Below are positions 47,438 to 57,944 of a stretch of 64,000 nt of DNA, piece after piece. A model generated the notes under the pieces. It was not told the DNA's origin, did not search any database, and saw nothing but the letters and a program-made list of their open reading frames with translations. Numbering within the stretch: the first letter of the stretch is position 1; each line of letters opens with the position of its first letter. Source of the DNA: Mauremys mutica (taxonomy: Eukaryota; Chordata; Testudines; Geoemydidae); NCBI RefSeq assembly GCF_020497125.1, contig NC_059072.1, positions 307,538,781-307,602,780 on the forward strand, read 5' to 3'. Position numbers and translations under genes: made by a program.

Positions 47438-47648
47438 CATCTTGATGTTGATGTAACATCACGAGTATAGTTCAGTTTGAAGTATCAGATAGAGCTGTAG
47501 CCAGTAATCTGCAACTTCTGAGGAGCTAAGGGAGTGGGGGTGAAGGGAACAAGGTTTACATTCCTAATGCATCAGTTAACCCTGCTTATTTGAGGATATT
47601 CAGCAAATCATATTAAAGCTGCTTGATTCTTGAATTTTATATTTGCAG

Positions 47649-47736
47649 GTCACCTTTGTCTACAGTGCTGATACATATACTAATGTAATGTTTTATGGCT
47701 CTCATAAGCATGAAGCGTACAAACTCTATGTCTAAG
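47649..47736 (+). other. Candidate internal exon of an unknown transcript
   Basis: A good 3' splice site (tgaattttatatttgcag|gt) at 47648 and a consensus 5' splice site AAG|gtaagt at 47736 enclose 88 bases. The segment has stops in the frames I checked, so it would be non-coding or untranslated. Chance pairs of splice sites are common, so this is a suggestion. Confidence 0.25.
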
Positions 47737-48394
47737 GTAAGTTAATTAACATTCTTTTTGGTATCCCTCCCTAAAAAATATTGCACACGTACAGAGAAAT
47801 ACTCAGTATCTAACTGAAGGCTCAATTCTGTCTTTAAGGCAGTCTTGAGTAAGGGGTGCTGCAGAGCACAGCAACTTCTCAGGGATCTCTCCCCGAGCTC
47901 CCCAGTGCACAGGCAGACTGTGCATGCTCCACTAGCTCTTAACATAGTGGAGTATGCTCCCTTCTCTGCAGCTGGCCAGTGGGGGACATAGCCCCACCTC
48001 CTCCTTCCCATTCTGGGGCTGGTTCACTCCCCTGAATTCAGATACTACAGTTCTGTCTGCACCTTCTGAGGAAGGACTCTTGTGCGCCACCCTTCACAGC
48101 CCCTTTAGTCTTCTTGCAGAAATGCAAGGCTGGGCTCAATCTAGCCTCTATTACTATATTACTAGGAACTATATACACTCACAGTATTTTTATCAGCTTC
48201 CCCCTCCTTTCCATATTCCCTCATTGGCATTTGAGTCGTTGTTCTAATGCTTGTATGTGACAAAAATCTGTAGGAGTTACAAAACGCAAATAATTGTATT
48301 AATTATTTAGCTTTTTTCTTTTTGTCTCTTCAGCAGTATTTGTCCTACAGATCAGCATTACAAAACTGAGTTGAAGTAAAGTCCAAACTGACAG
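47737..48394. other. Non-coding, nothing recognised
   Basis: No gene or repeat family supported. A 97-codon plus ORF at 47954 has no motif. Confidence 0.4.
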
Positions 48395-48478
48395 GTAGCC
48401 CTTACTCATGCAAATAGTCCCTTTGACTTTAATGGGACTTCTTGTGTGAGAAGCGTTTACAGAATGAGACCCTGTAAC
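48395..48478. repeat. Palindromic MITE (related type)
   Basis: Arms around ccctttgactttaatgggac: left acaggtagcccttactcatg, right gagaagcgtttacagaatga. Short and diverged. Confidence 0.5.
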
Positions 48479-50271
48479 AATTAATAGATTTTACATGGAA
48501 AGTTTGCCAAAAATTCGTATTTAGTCAATAGTACATGAAGATTGTAACAGGCAATCAAACAGTATCATATAATGGATTTTTTGGGTGAAATTGGTGATTT
48601 TATTAAGCAAAGGTTGTTCACGTGCATGTAACATTCAATCAGTAATAGGCAAATTAAAAGTTAAAACACGTGTAAAACAGTAGTTTAAATACTGAATATT
48701 AAATATTCTGGATTTTGCCAGTTTGTCTTAAAAGTGTCATTTTTTTTTAAGTTTTCTGCATTTATATTTCTTTTTTATAATCTTTTATGTAAGGTTAAAA
48801 ATGTATATTATTCACCTGATAGACTTTTTGAATTTTCCTAATTTGCATTTATCTTTTATACCTGCCCTGTTGGAATGGCTACTTTGTGATCTGTATTATG
48901 TGAATATTTGTAGCCTGTGTTAAGTGCATGCTTCTACATTTTTTTTAAAAAGTGCATTATTTAATACCCTGCAATTGCTAATATCATGTACAGTATTACA
49001 TATACAGTGATATTCAATACTGTACAGTAATATCATATACAGTATTAAGAACTACTATACATATATAATAGAAAACCTTATCAAAAGTAATTATACATGT
49101 GTAGTAGTTATCTTTAAAAATTAATATCTTGCCAGCTTTACTTGCTTTTATTCTCAAAATACTAAGTATATGACTCTGTTATGGAGCATTAATGCAGGAC
49201 TTGAAAATTATACTAGATATTTACTGGTACTAGTTAGAGAACTAAATCCACAAATCAGAAATAGATACAAAAGAGGGGGACAGGGAAGAATGGATGAAAG
49301 ATGGGGCTCCCTGCCATAACCAGTACTAGAAATGAGAGTGTATACAGAGATTTCTAGAAAGATGTTGCATATAGTTGCCAGTCAATAGGAATCATAAGTT
49401 TTACCCCTTTCTAGCTTCTGGAAGAGAAAAGGGAGGTTTCTATCCCTTCTCCACTTTTCGAGAGCATTGTGGCTTCTATGAGAGGGTGGTTGAGTCTGTG
49501 CTACTTTACTTCTCCCTCAGCATCCATTTCTTGTATCTGTTCTCTATCCCCTATTCCCCTACCCCTCTGAATAACTGTAGTACCTCATTCTGATGTTAAT
49601 AGTTTTGCCAGACAGGGACACTAATATGATATTGACATTACTGACAATTCCACAGTTAGTCATAAGACTCTGAACTACAGATGTTCATCTCTGCAGAGCC
49701 TTGTTAATTTCACTTTGCTACTGCTTGACAAAGTGATGAGCAGCAGCATAGGCATTGGAACTGTCTGCCTGCAGACCCAGAAGGACAAGACTGCATCATT
49801 AATCCTCCAAATGTGACCTATGGTAATATTCACAACCTAGAGAACAGAAGTGTACTTTATTTTTTAAATGAAAGCTGCAGATATTAACGGCTTAAGCGCC
49901 TATGCTCACCAGATAATTTTTTTTAACTCTCATTTGGAAATTGGTAAATAGATTTTCCAAGTCCTGCATTAATAACACATAATAGACTAAATGTATTATT
50001 TCAGTAAACAAAAGTGAGATATAGAAATAACCTGATTTAGCTTTTGTTTTAAAATTTAGAGGTATATTCTGTCCTGTTTCAAATACAAAAATCTCATTGA
50101 TGAGAAAAATATGACCCACAATATTTGCTACCTAATAGCTAAAATTAAAGGAGAACTAGAGTTTTTTAAAGTGCAGATGTGTTTTTATGTGTCAGATGCC
50201 CCAAATAGTAAGGAGTGGAGGGGCATTTAACAAATAATTAAATGTAACAAATATTTTCTCCCCTATTTCAG
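48479..50271. other. AT-rich sequence with a small tandem/palindromic patch
   Basis: At 48980-49050 'tacagtatta' and 'cagtaatatcat' words repeat in both orientations around actgtacagt, making a local cruciform-prone patch. Otherwise anonymous. Confidence 0.45.
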
Positions 50272-50675
50272 GTACTCTGAAATTGCACGGACTTAATGCC
50301 AACCACTGTAAAGTCATGGCTACCACTGAACCCTGCTAGAGCCTGGAGCTGATGCATAAGGGCTCAAGTATATGACTTTCATTATATGTCATGGGTTTGT
50401 AATTTTTTTTTTTTTTTGCAAAACCATACTGTTAAAATAATAATAATTCCTGCCACTTACTGGCACAACTCTTGACCAGAATCACAGTAGCTGTGATGTT
50501 GCAGCAGATCAATGGTCCACTGACACAAATTTTAGAAGTCTAAAAAGGGGAATGGAAGGGGAGGTTAATTTGAAATTAGTCATGTGCTGAATGTCCCACT
50601 TATGCTTATTTAGCTGAGGTAATCACAAGAAAAAAAATAACTCTTTTAAAAAATAAAGTTTGTATTTTTTAGAAA
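50272..50675 (+). other. Candidate terminal exon with poly(A) signal
   Basis: A strong 3' splice site (ttttctcccctatttcag) ends at 50271. About 380 bases downstream there is an AATAAA at 50652-50657. Together with 47649-47736 it could form the 3' part of a plus-strand non-coding RNA. No coding frame of note. Confidence 0.22.
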
Positions 50676-53600
50676 ACCCCCAGGGTATTATCTTGTATGA
50701 ACTCTGAACATTTTGTATTTTAACATAAACGTAATTAATAATTACACACTATACATATGGAAATACAGGTTTGATCCTCATAATAAATTAATACAATTTA
50801 GCTTTCTTTAATGTGTATGCTACAGGGTGGATTCTAAATTCCAGTGTATTTTTTACATTTAAAACAAATGAGACTATTTATGAGAGTAAGGATATATATG
50901 TGTAATACAGAAAGTATGCATATTTTATTTACTGAACACTAGTGCCTTCACACAACCTATTTTTTGTTGACATTTGTTTATTTTCTCTGGGAGAATGACA
51001 GATCTGCAGCACAACATAATACCAATCCAAAGGCCAGAGTTTCAGAGCAGACTGGATTTCAGGTAAATAGAAACTGATCCCATAGTGACAGTGATGGCCC
51101 CACACTTCCTGCTTCAGCTTTTGAAAGACCTCCCCACCAGCTAAGTCATTAAACCACTTCGTGTTTCCAGACACTGACAACTTTGGAATTTATTTTACAC
51201 TGCTACCATTCAGACTATTTACAAGGACAGAATGAACTGTTCTAGGCCCAGATTCTCCGATACACCAAAGCTCTGGTAAATGTAGCAGAATTGGGTAGCC
51301 ATCCAGTAGCTGGTTATAGCTCTCTGATCTCTGCCCAGCCCTGTCTCTGGTACAAGTTTGAGCACCATAGGGGCAGCTCTAATTTACCTAAGCTGACATT
51401 GATTCCTAATTGACTGTCCACCAGTTGAAGATAACTGTAGTGCAGTGATCTTTAGGCATATTTCCTAGGATGGTGTTGCAAAAGTAACCTATGATGGCTC
51501 TTTGCCTGCTGGGACTTACCCACATCAAGGGAATCCTCAGCAAGTGAGATAAAGGGCAGTTTTCATCTTTTTGTCCCAATTCTCAACTGTTTTTTATCAA
51601 ATCAGAAATTATGAAATGCTTGGAAAAGAGCACATTAGATTTCTTATGAAGGTATATTAACAAGAAAACAACAATAATTTACCTAATTAAGTATATGCTG
51701 AAACATGTACAAAGTTATCTACTTGGTTAATGAAAGTTAGTGTAGTGTCATTGATAGGGAGTTACTGTTATTAATATACCATAATCTGAAAAGGTGTATG
51801 TACTCCAATCTTGTGCAATAAAACATTTGGAAAACAACAAGGCTTATAAAAATGTAACATTATTAAAAATATCTACAATTTGAAATCCTAAATGTGAAAT
51901 GCTTGCTTTCTTGTGTAGAGGAAATAGAGCAAAGATACAATATAACAGAGAAAGCTAGAAGGACAAAGGAGATACCATTGACTCATTCCAGACTGCCAAT
52001 TTAGCAGCTCAAACTTAACTTCTTTTTTACTTTTGTGACAGTAGGGAACTCAAAGCTTTTCTGTCTATTTTCTTCACAAATAGAAACACATAAACTTCAA
52101 AAAGTAATAGACTACTTTGAAGAAACCAAAACCATCAACAAGTTAAAAACTGTATGTACCACTAAACTGAAGTCCATGATTCTTACAGTTTCCACTGGGT
52201 AAATGTTTATTATTTAGTTGTATTTTTAGGTTACTGCACTAGAGGGGGAAAAAAGTTTTTTTCACCAAATATCACTGTCTGTAAAACACTTTTTGTTGTT
52301 TTTAGTGTGGTATGGATTTATTGACTTTGCAGTGGGTAAGTACTACTTCAGTATTTTGACAAATTTAAGAAATGAAAAATTGCCTTTGATGTCTCAAGTA
52401 TACATTGCAATATTTTGGTAATCTTATAATGTTAAGATAAAATAGGAAAAAATAAGATAGGATATGAGGATTAATTTTTTGAGTCTGTATTCAAACATGC
52501 TTTTCTATTATTTTTAAATGTTTATTTTGTGCAAGATTTTGAACTAAGGTGTACCATTTATTGTCCTGTCACAAACCTACTATGACTGGCCAGTAAATGT
52601 CATTGTTCCTATAATTTGTATAGTAAGTAATACAGTGTCAAAAGTATATTCCTAGGAATTTCACAACACTAGGATGGTTTCCTGTGTGTTCTACCTTGTT
52701 CGTATAAAATATTTGAGACAGCAGTTTAGCTGTTCTGTATCCATAAATAAAACTTAAATCTCTTATGACAAATTGCTTCCTGAACATACAGTATTTGTTT
52801 AAAATGTCCAGTGTAAATTAATCACCATTATGTAAAGCACCCAAACATGGTATTAACTGTGATACTAAGGTAAACATTTCAAATGTTAGAAATCTAGTTT
52901 TACAACAGAGCTACTTTACAGTAAGCAATACTTTTAAATCTAGAGGCAAAACAATGGATTTTATTAAATCCTGAACTGTATTAGTACACCTGGAGCCTTT
53001 AGAATGCACCACCTGTGATTCACATTTCCTTTAACATATTACCAAAAGACAGACATGTTGGGAGCTATCAGAATATCTCTCAGTTATGAAGATTTGTGCA
53101 AAGCCTGAGTGACCAGGTTTCTTTTTCTTGTTATAACAGAGGTAGGCTAAACAAACAGAACTAGCATGTAATGAAAAGCTCCACTTATCATAGATTTTGC
53201 TTTTTTGAAATGACTGATCATTTTAAAATCATGATCGAGACTCAGAAAAACAGGGCCCAGTTAGAACCCGTCCCCCATTTCTCCAAATACAGAAAAGCTT
53301 CTGTGTGACTCTCAAAAGTTTGCTTATCGATTTGAGAGCAGAGCCCCACCCTTATTGAAAAACAAACAAACCAACCTCCAGTATTGTACAGGAATGACCC
53401 CAAACAGCGGTATGTTTAGTGGTTTGGACTATACTGTAGCACACTAGAATTCTTTCCTTATGCTGATGGCTGCTATTTAATAACCGATGCAGGTTTTATG
53501 GGTAACAAGTCCCTTCGTGGCTGTATTGTCCGACCTATTAACTATTCCTTCTGCCAAGCTGTTGCTCAGTTTCTGGGTGTTGGGAGCCATATAATGGAGA

Positions 53601-53759
53601 CACATGGAAGGTGGAAGTGATATAAAATGAGAGAAATTGGCCCATGAGTCCCAGAGGCTACTGCCAGGCTACAGGCTCTGTCCCTTGTCTTGCTTGTGCA
53701 AAACTGGCTCTGGTGTCTGTCCCCTCCCTAGCTAAACAAAAGCGCTTGTAACTCCTGAA
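50676..53759. other. AT-rich non-coding, nothing firm
   Basis: At 51245-51300 'ggcccagattctccgataca' hints at a further MITE type. No gene, exon pair or known repeat is otherwise supported. The sequence may be 5' flank of the gene to the right. Confidence 0.4.
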
Positions 53760-54302
53760 TGTTATTGCACAATGGGAGGAGGCTCCTTCTCAACTGGGCT
53801 GGTCAGTGTCTCCTCCCTCTTTCGCTCGCCCGCCCTCCTGCTGGCTCTCTGGAAGGAAGTGGGGATCACTGGGCACTTTCCTCTTGGGGTGCTATGGAAG
53901 CCTGAGCCCTCATCGTCCCTTCATACTGCAGAGCGGCTTCCTCCAAGATCCAGGGGAGGGAGAAAGGTGGGAGGGAGCCAGCGGAAGGGCCCGCCGCCTG
54001 CTGTTGTCAGGGTGGCGGTGACTTCATTCTTTTCTTAATATAGAGTCGGTTGTCAGGCTCTGGACAGAGCCGGGCTGGAGGGACTGGCTGTCAATCACAT
54101 GACGTCACAATACGCTTGTGTGGGCACTGTAAACAGTAGGTTCTGGTCATTACAGCTCTGTGTGTGAGGGCGCGCGCGCCTGGGCTGCTTGTCTCCCTCT
54201 GCGTGCCAGGGACCCTCTCAAGCACACTGCTCCCTTCCCCTCCGCTTTCTGTGAGAGCAATTTCATTGCCTCCATGATCTATCACGGTGTAGAGCTCCAA
54301 AG
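53760..54302 (+). promoter_or_regulatory. Second promoter-like region with splice donor
   Basis: GC content and CpG rise sharply. A CRE/PBX motif pair lies at 54088-54107, gcgcgcgcgc at 54170-54178, and a good plus-strand 5' splice site AAAG|gtaata ends a possible first exon at 54302. The order (motifs, then about 150-200 bases, then donor) is what a promoter plus short first exon would show. The gene is not identified, and no coding start is recognisable. Confidence 0.5.
54088..54107. promoter_or_regulatory. PBX/PREP decamer beside a perfect CRE
   Basis: ctgtcaatca at 54088-54097 is the exact reverse complement of TGATTGACAG, the PBX-PREP/MEIS consensus. Two bases later the full palindromic CRE TGACGTCA lies at 54100-54107. 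Both consensus sites are exact; function is inferred. Confidence 0.6.
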
Positions 54303-55809
54303 GTAATATAATTGGAGGGGGATGATGTAATTCTCTCCCTGGCCAGTAGCTGCCTACGCTTGCACCGATCCCCTAGTTACTGGGGAGGGGGTATATCAGC
54401 ACAGTATTAGCTGCCCCCAACATGCCGTGCAGATTGGGGGAGGCTGATCCCCCAAGCGAGCACAAATGCACTCCCTTTTAATCCTGAGTGATGGTGAAAA
54501 GGTGGAAGATCCTCTCTGTCTCCAGCTCCGGCAGCAGATTGGGTAGAGACGAGCCCAGTACGGCGTGTGTGCAGTAAACACGCCGATGAGCTCTGGCGGT
54601 AAACAAATCTACTAGGCTTTCTAACACAGCAACTTGCTTCAGGCAGCTCCCCCCAACACACGCACGCACACACATTTCCCTTCTAACAAAAGCCAGTTTA
54701 ATATTGGTTAGTGCGTCAGCTTTTGTTCTGTAAGCGGCAGTAACTATTTTTATAACCTATTGTAATATGTGACAGTTGATATCCCGACTAACCCAGCTCC
54801 TCACTACACACACCCCTACAGTATGAGACCCACGTACACTCGCATGCCCCTCCAGTTCAGTGACAACAAACCACTATGGCTTAGCTCTCGGTCTGAAATC
54901 CCAGTCCCTCTTTATTTCCTCTGTATCCCTCTGCCTTTGCAATGTAGCAGATAGAAGAGCAGGAGTCCTCCCTTCCCCCCCAAAAGGAAATATCTGAATT
55001 GCACTTACTGATCTGTCAGAGGAGAAAAAACACCCTTCTCACTGTAAAGCAAAAGAGCCAGTTGCAGAACGCTGCCAGTATGATGAGAAAGCGAAGAAAA
55101 ATCTTCCAATAGCGAGATTACCCCATAGATTCGGCTGTTTAACCAGAAAAAAAAATAAAAATAACAACCCCCCTGTTGCCTTTTTTGTGCAGTTTCAGCA
55201 GAGCTGCGAGGAAGTTGGTCCTTTTGTTCTACTATTTATAGATTGCGTCAACATTGCGAAAAGGAGAAGGCGGAGCAGTGGCACTTACTCCTCCGAGAGA
55301 GAGGGAGAAAAACCCTGCACACACGCGACCTTAAGTACACAACACTGCGACCTCCTCCTCTCCTCCTCCTCCACCACCACCCCACTGAGCAGCGCCAGAG
55401 ATCAGATTCAATCACGTGTCTGAGGAGAGCACCAGCCTGCCCAGTGCCTGCTTAGTGCTGCCTTGCCATGCACAGCAGTAGCAGAGAGAAGCTGCTCTCC
55501 CCGCTCGCAGGGACTCTGGAGCTCGCATCCAGGTTATGCTTTATATGTGCAGAGGAATGGATTTCCCTGCGTGTCACCCACTACGCTATTACAAGTGCAT
55601 GCCACAGTGCCCACTGCTGCCACATCTGTGTTCTCCAGTGCCTCTCATGTTTATATATTTGAATATACTCGTCTGTTTTACTACAACAGAGTTCTAAAGT
55701 GAATTTGTTACAACCCTACCATTGCAAATTCGCAGGAGATTAGTACGCAGGAAAGGGGAAGCAGCACTGCTAAGACCCATAGAACACTCACTCGCTCTCC
55801 TCTCCGCAG
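54303..55809 (+). other. GC-moderate putative intron / 5' region
   Basis: CpGs are dispersed and an E-box cacgtg lies at 55413-55418. It ends in a pyrimidine-rich acceptor (ctcgctctcctctccgcag at 55809). A 64-codon plus ORF begins at 55468, but I recognise no domain in it. Probably untranslated or intronic sequence of the same gene. Confidence 0.35.
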
Positions 55810-56721
55810 GTGCACCGAGACTATGTGACAGTTCCCTTTTCATTCCTACCATATAGGAGGGGAGGAGAGTATGTCGGGGAGGTTCCTGAAGGGTTAATGG
55901 CAATGCGTTTGCTGAGAGGATATTTACATCTTTCTTTTAAAGCTGATCTTGAAGTTATAAGACTCCTTCGCCATCCAAGAAATGAAACTGCACTTTTCTG
56001 GCCTAAAGCCAGCGTCTCTGAACTGAATGTAAACAAGGAATATTGCAAAAGGGCCTTCCAGTGAAACGAAATTAAATTGGCTTGGTCGTAAGTGTTGTTT
56101 ACATTCTCAATTTCCAATCGCTCTGCCCTCTCTTTCTGCTACACATTTAATTTTTCCACTTTTGGACTAAAATAGTTTAGTTAAGCAGACCAGTGAGCGG
56201 AGTGACCAACTCAAGATAAGCTGACACGGGTGAAGTCGCATGGGACGTAGGATCTTTCCGTGAGTTTAACTATGTTGTTAACAAGCTGAAAGAATATGTG
56301 CTTTTAGGGGGATTCTTGTCACCCGTCTCTTAGGAGCCATTGGATGGGATGGTTCCAGTGGTACCCTCTGCGTGAGAGTCTGTGCGTAAACGATGGAAAG
56401 GGAGGCCGGGCACCGGAGTTGTTTGAACCTGCTAAGCGCTCTCTAAGTTCCTACTTGAGTCCGCAAGAAGTTAGTGCTGCCTCTACGAAACATTCATGAA
56501 ACTTCTGCAGGATTGAGAACCTTCTGTATTTAGAAGGAGAACTCCTTTCTGCTAGCGCCAGGGCTATATATATATACTGATGCACATTAGAAAGGATTTG
56601 AAGGAGAGAAGTGAGGCTAAACGATTTTGTGCTAATGAACCGAGTGATGTGATTGTTCTAAAAAAAATTGCAATGGACATGCAGGGTGATATACTGCGTT
56701 TGAACAGAAACTGTGGACCAG
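55810..56721 (+). other. Candidate 5' exon of an unidentified plus-strand gene
   Basis: It is bounded by a good acceptor at 55809 and by a donor CCAG|gtgaga after 56721. An in-frame ATG at 56580 opens a 47-codon frame (‘MHIRKDLKERSEAKRF...’, basic then mixed) that runs straight into the donor, as an N-terminal coding exon would. It contains tatata repeats at 56563-56577. I do not recognise the peptide. The frame could also be an upstream ORF or chance. Confidence 0.33.
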
Positions 56722-57856
56722 GTGAGATTTCCAGGTTTTTTTCTTTCTTGTCGTGCAGTATCTAGCCGGATGATTTTCTGTTGTTTATGTTACATTACAA
56801 CGGATTCTTTTCCTATTATTATTTTCTTGACCAAAAAAACTTTGAACATCCTCCCCTCCCCCGCGCACACACTCATCTTACTGCAAAGTGGCGGAGGGGC
56901 TCTGATCCTGTGGCTCAGTTTTATGATAATAGAAAACTCTGAACGACAGTGAAATAAATACATATATTGTAGTTATTTTCTTATCTTGTATCCTGATCCT
57001 GGTTTATCTTCTTTACAACTTTGCGCTTGGGAATAATATCTCATCGCTGCTGCAGCTGCTGCTGCTGTTTCGGCAACATCCGACAGTTTGCTCATCCTCC
57101 CTAGCACTATGAGTGTTTTTCTCTGCTGTGCTATGGTAAACAACAAGAGAATTTAAATAAACCAGTCTGAAAATAGACAATGTTCGGTGTCAGTCAGAAG
57201 ACTGAGTTCCTTCAGTGTGTGGAGTAAAAGCCGTTTCAGAAGGTGCAGGTTTTTAATAGCTCTTTAAATAATGTGTACGATTAATTCTATGAACACTTAA
57301 TGACGGTAATAAAGGGTCAAACTAATGAGTAAACGATGAATAAACATTCTTGGTAAGAGTCCAGAATTGAATAGACAGTAGTTAGTATAACACTTAATGC
57401 TTTTCTTAAAATTAATGAAAAAAGGATTGTGAGTCACTGGAACAACTTTGAAAAATACGCTTTTAGGACAAATGAAATGGATTATTGTGATGGGAATGGA
57501 CAGAGGATAAAAGCAGAAGGTTAAACGATTGAATAGCAAAAAGCAAGCGTGCGGACTCCAAACATTGGCTTACAAACTCAGTGTAACTGCCCAGATGCAG
57601 GTTGAACTTCAGTAAAAAGCACTGCGTTTAGAAATGTAACAACAGCGCTTTAATTGTTCGAATTTAGATAACTAGGAAACTCGTTGTGACCTACATTGCT
57701 GTTCTGAGTCAGCACTGAACAGCCAGCTTGCAAACTTGTACATACTCCAATTCTTACCGTCAGCAACGGATCTTTTGGGTGGAGCTCTTTTCCACAGTTT
57801 CTGTAAGCACTTTATTTGGTGGTTGCTAGTCCCATGTTTACAAATAAACAAAGTTA
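56722..57856. other. Putative intron, nothing recognised
   Basis: Short CTG run (ctgctgcagctgctgctgct near 57046-57066). Otherwise AT-rich, unique-looking sequence. Confidence 0.4.
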
Positions 57857-57934
57857 GATGGAGAGACAAGGTGGGTGAGGAAATATCTTTTATTGGTAAT
57901 ATCCTGGGACCCAGCAGGGCTATAACACTGCATA
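57857..57934. repeat. Internally inverted copy of the 5528-5667 repeat
   Basis: The first part (gagagacaaggtgggtgagg ... cttttattgg) is the reverse complement of the corresponding part of the 5.5-kb copy. The second part (taatatcctgggacccagca ... actgcatac) is in direct orientation. The break falls exactly between the two neighbouring blocks of the intact copy. Near-identical acaaagtta (57848-57856) and acaaaagtta (57934-57943) flank it as a possible target duplication. Confidence 0.75.
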
Positions 57935-57944
57935 CAAAAGTTAC

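Noticed and set aside
55468..55662. 64-codon plus ORF with many Cys/His
   Set aside because: Cys and His spacing does not fit a zinc finger I know, and it lies upstream of a good acceptor; more likely leader or intron.
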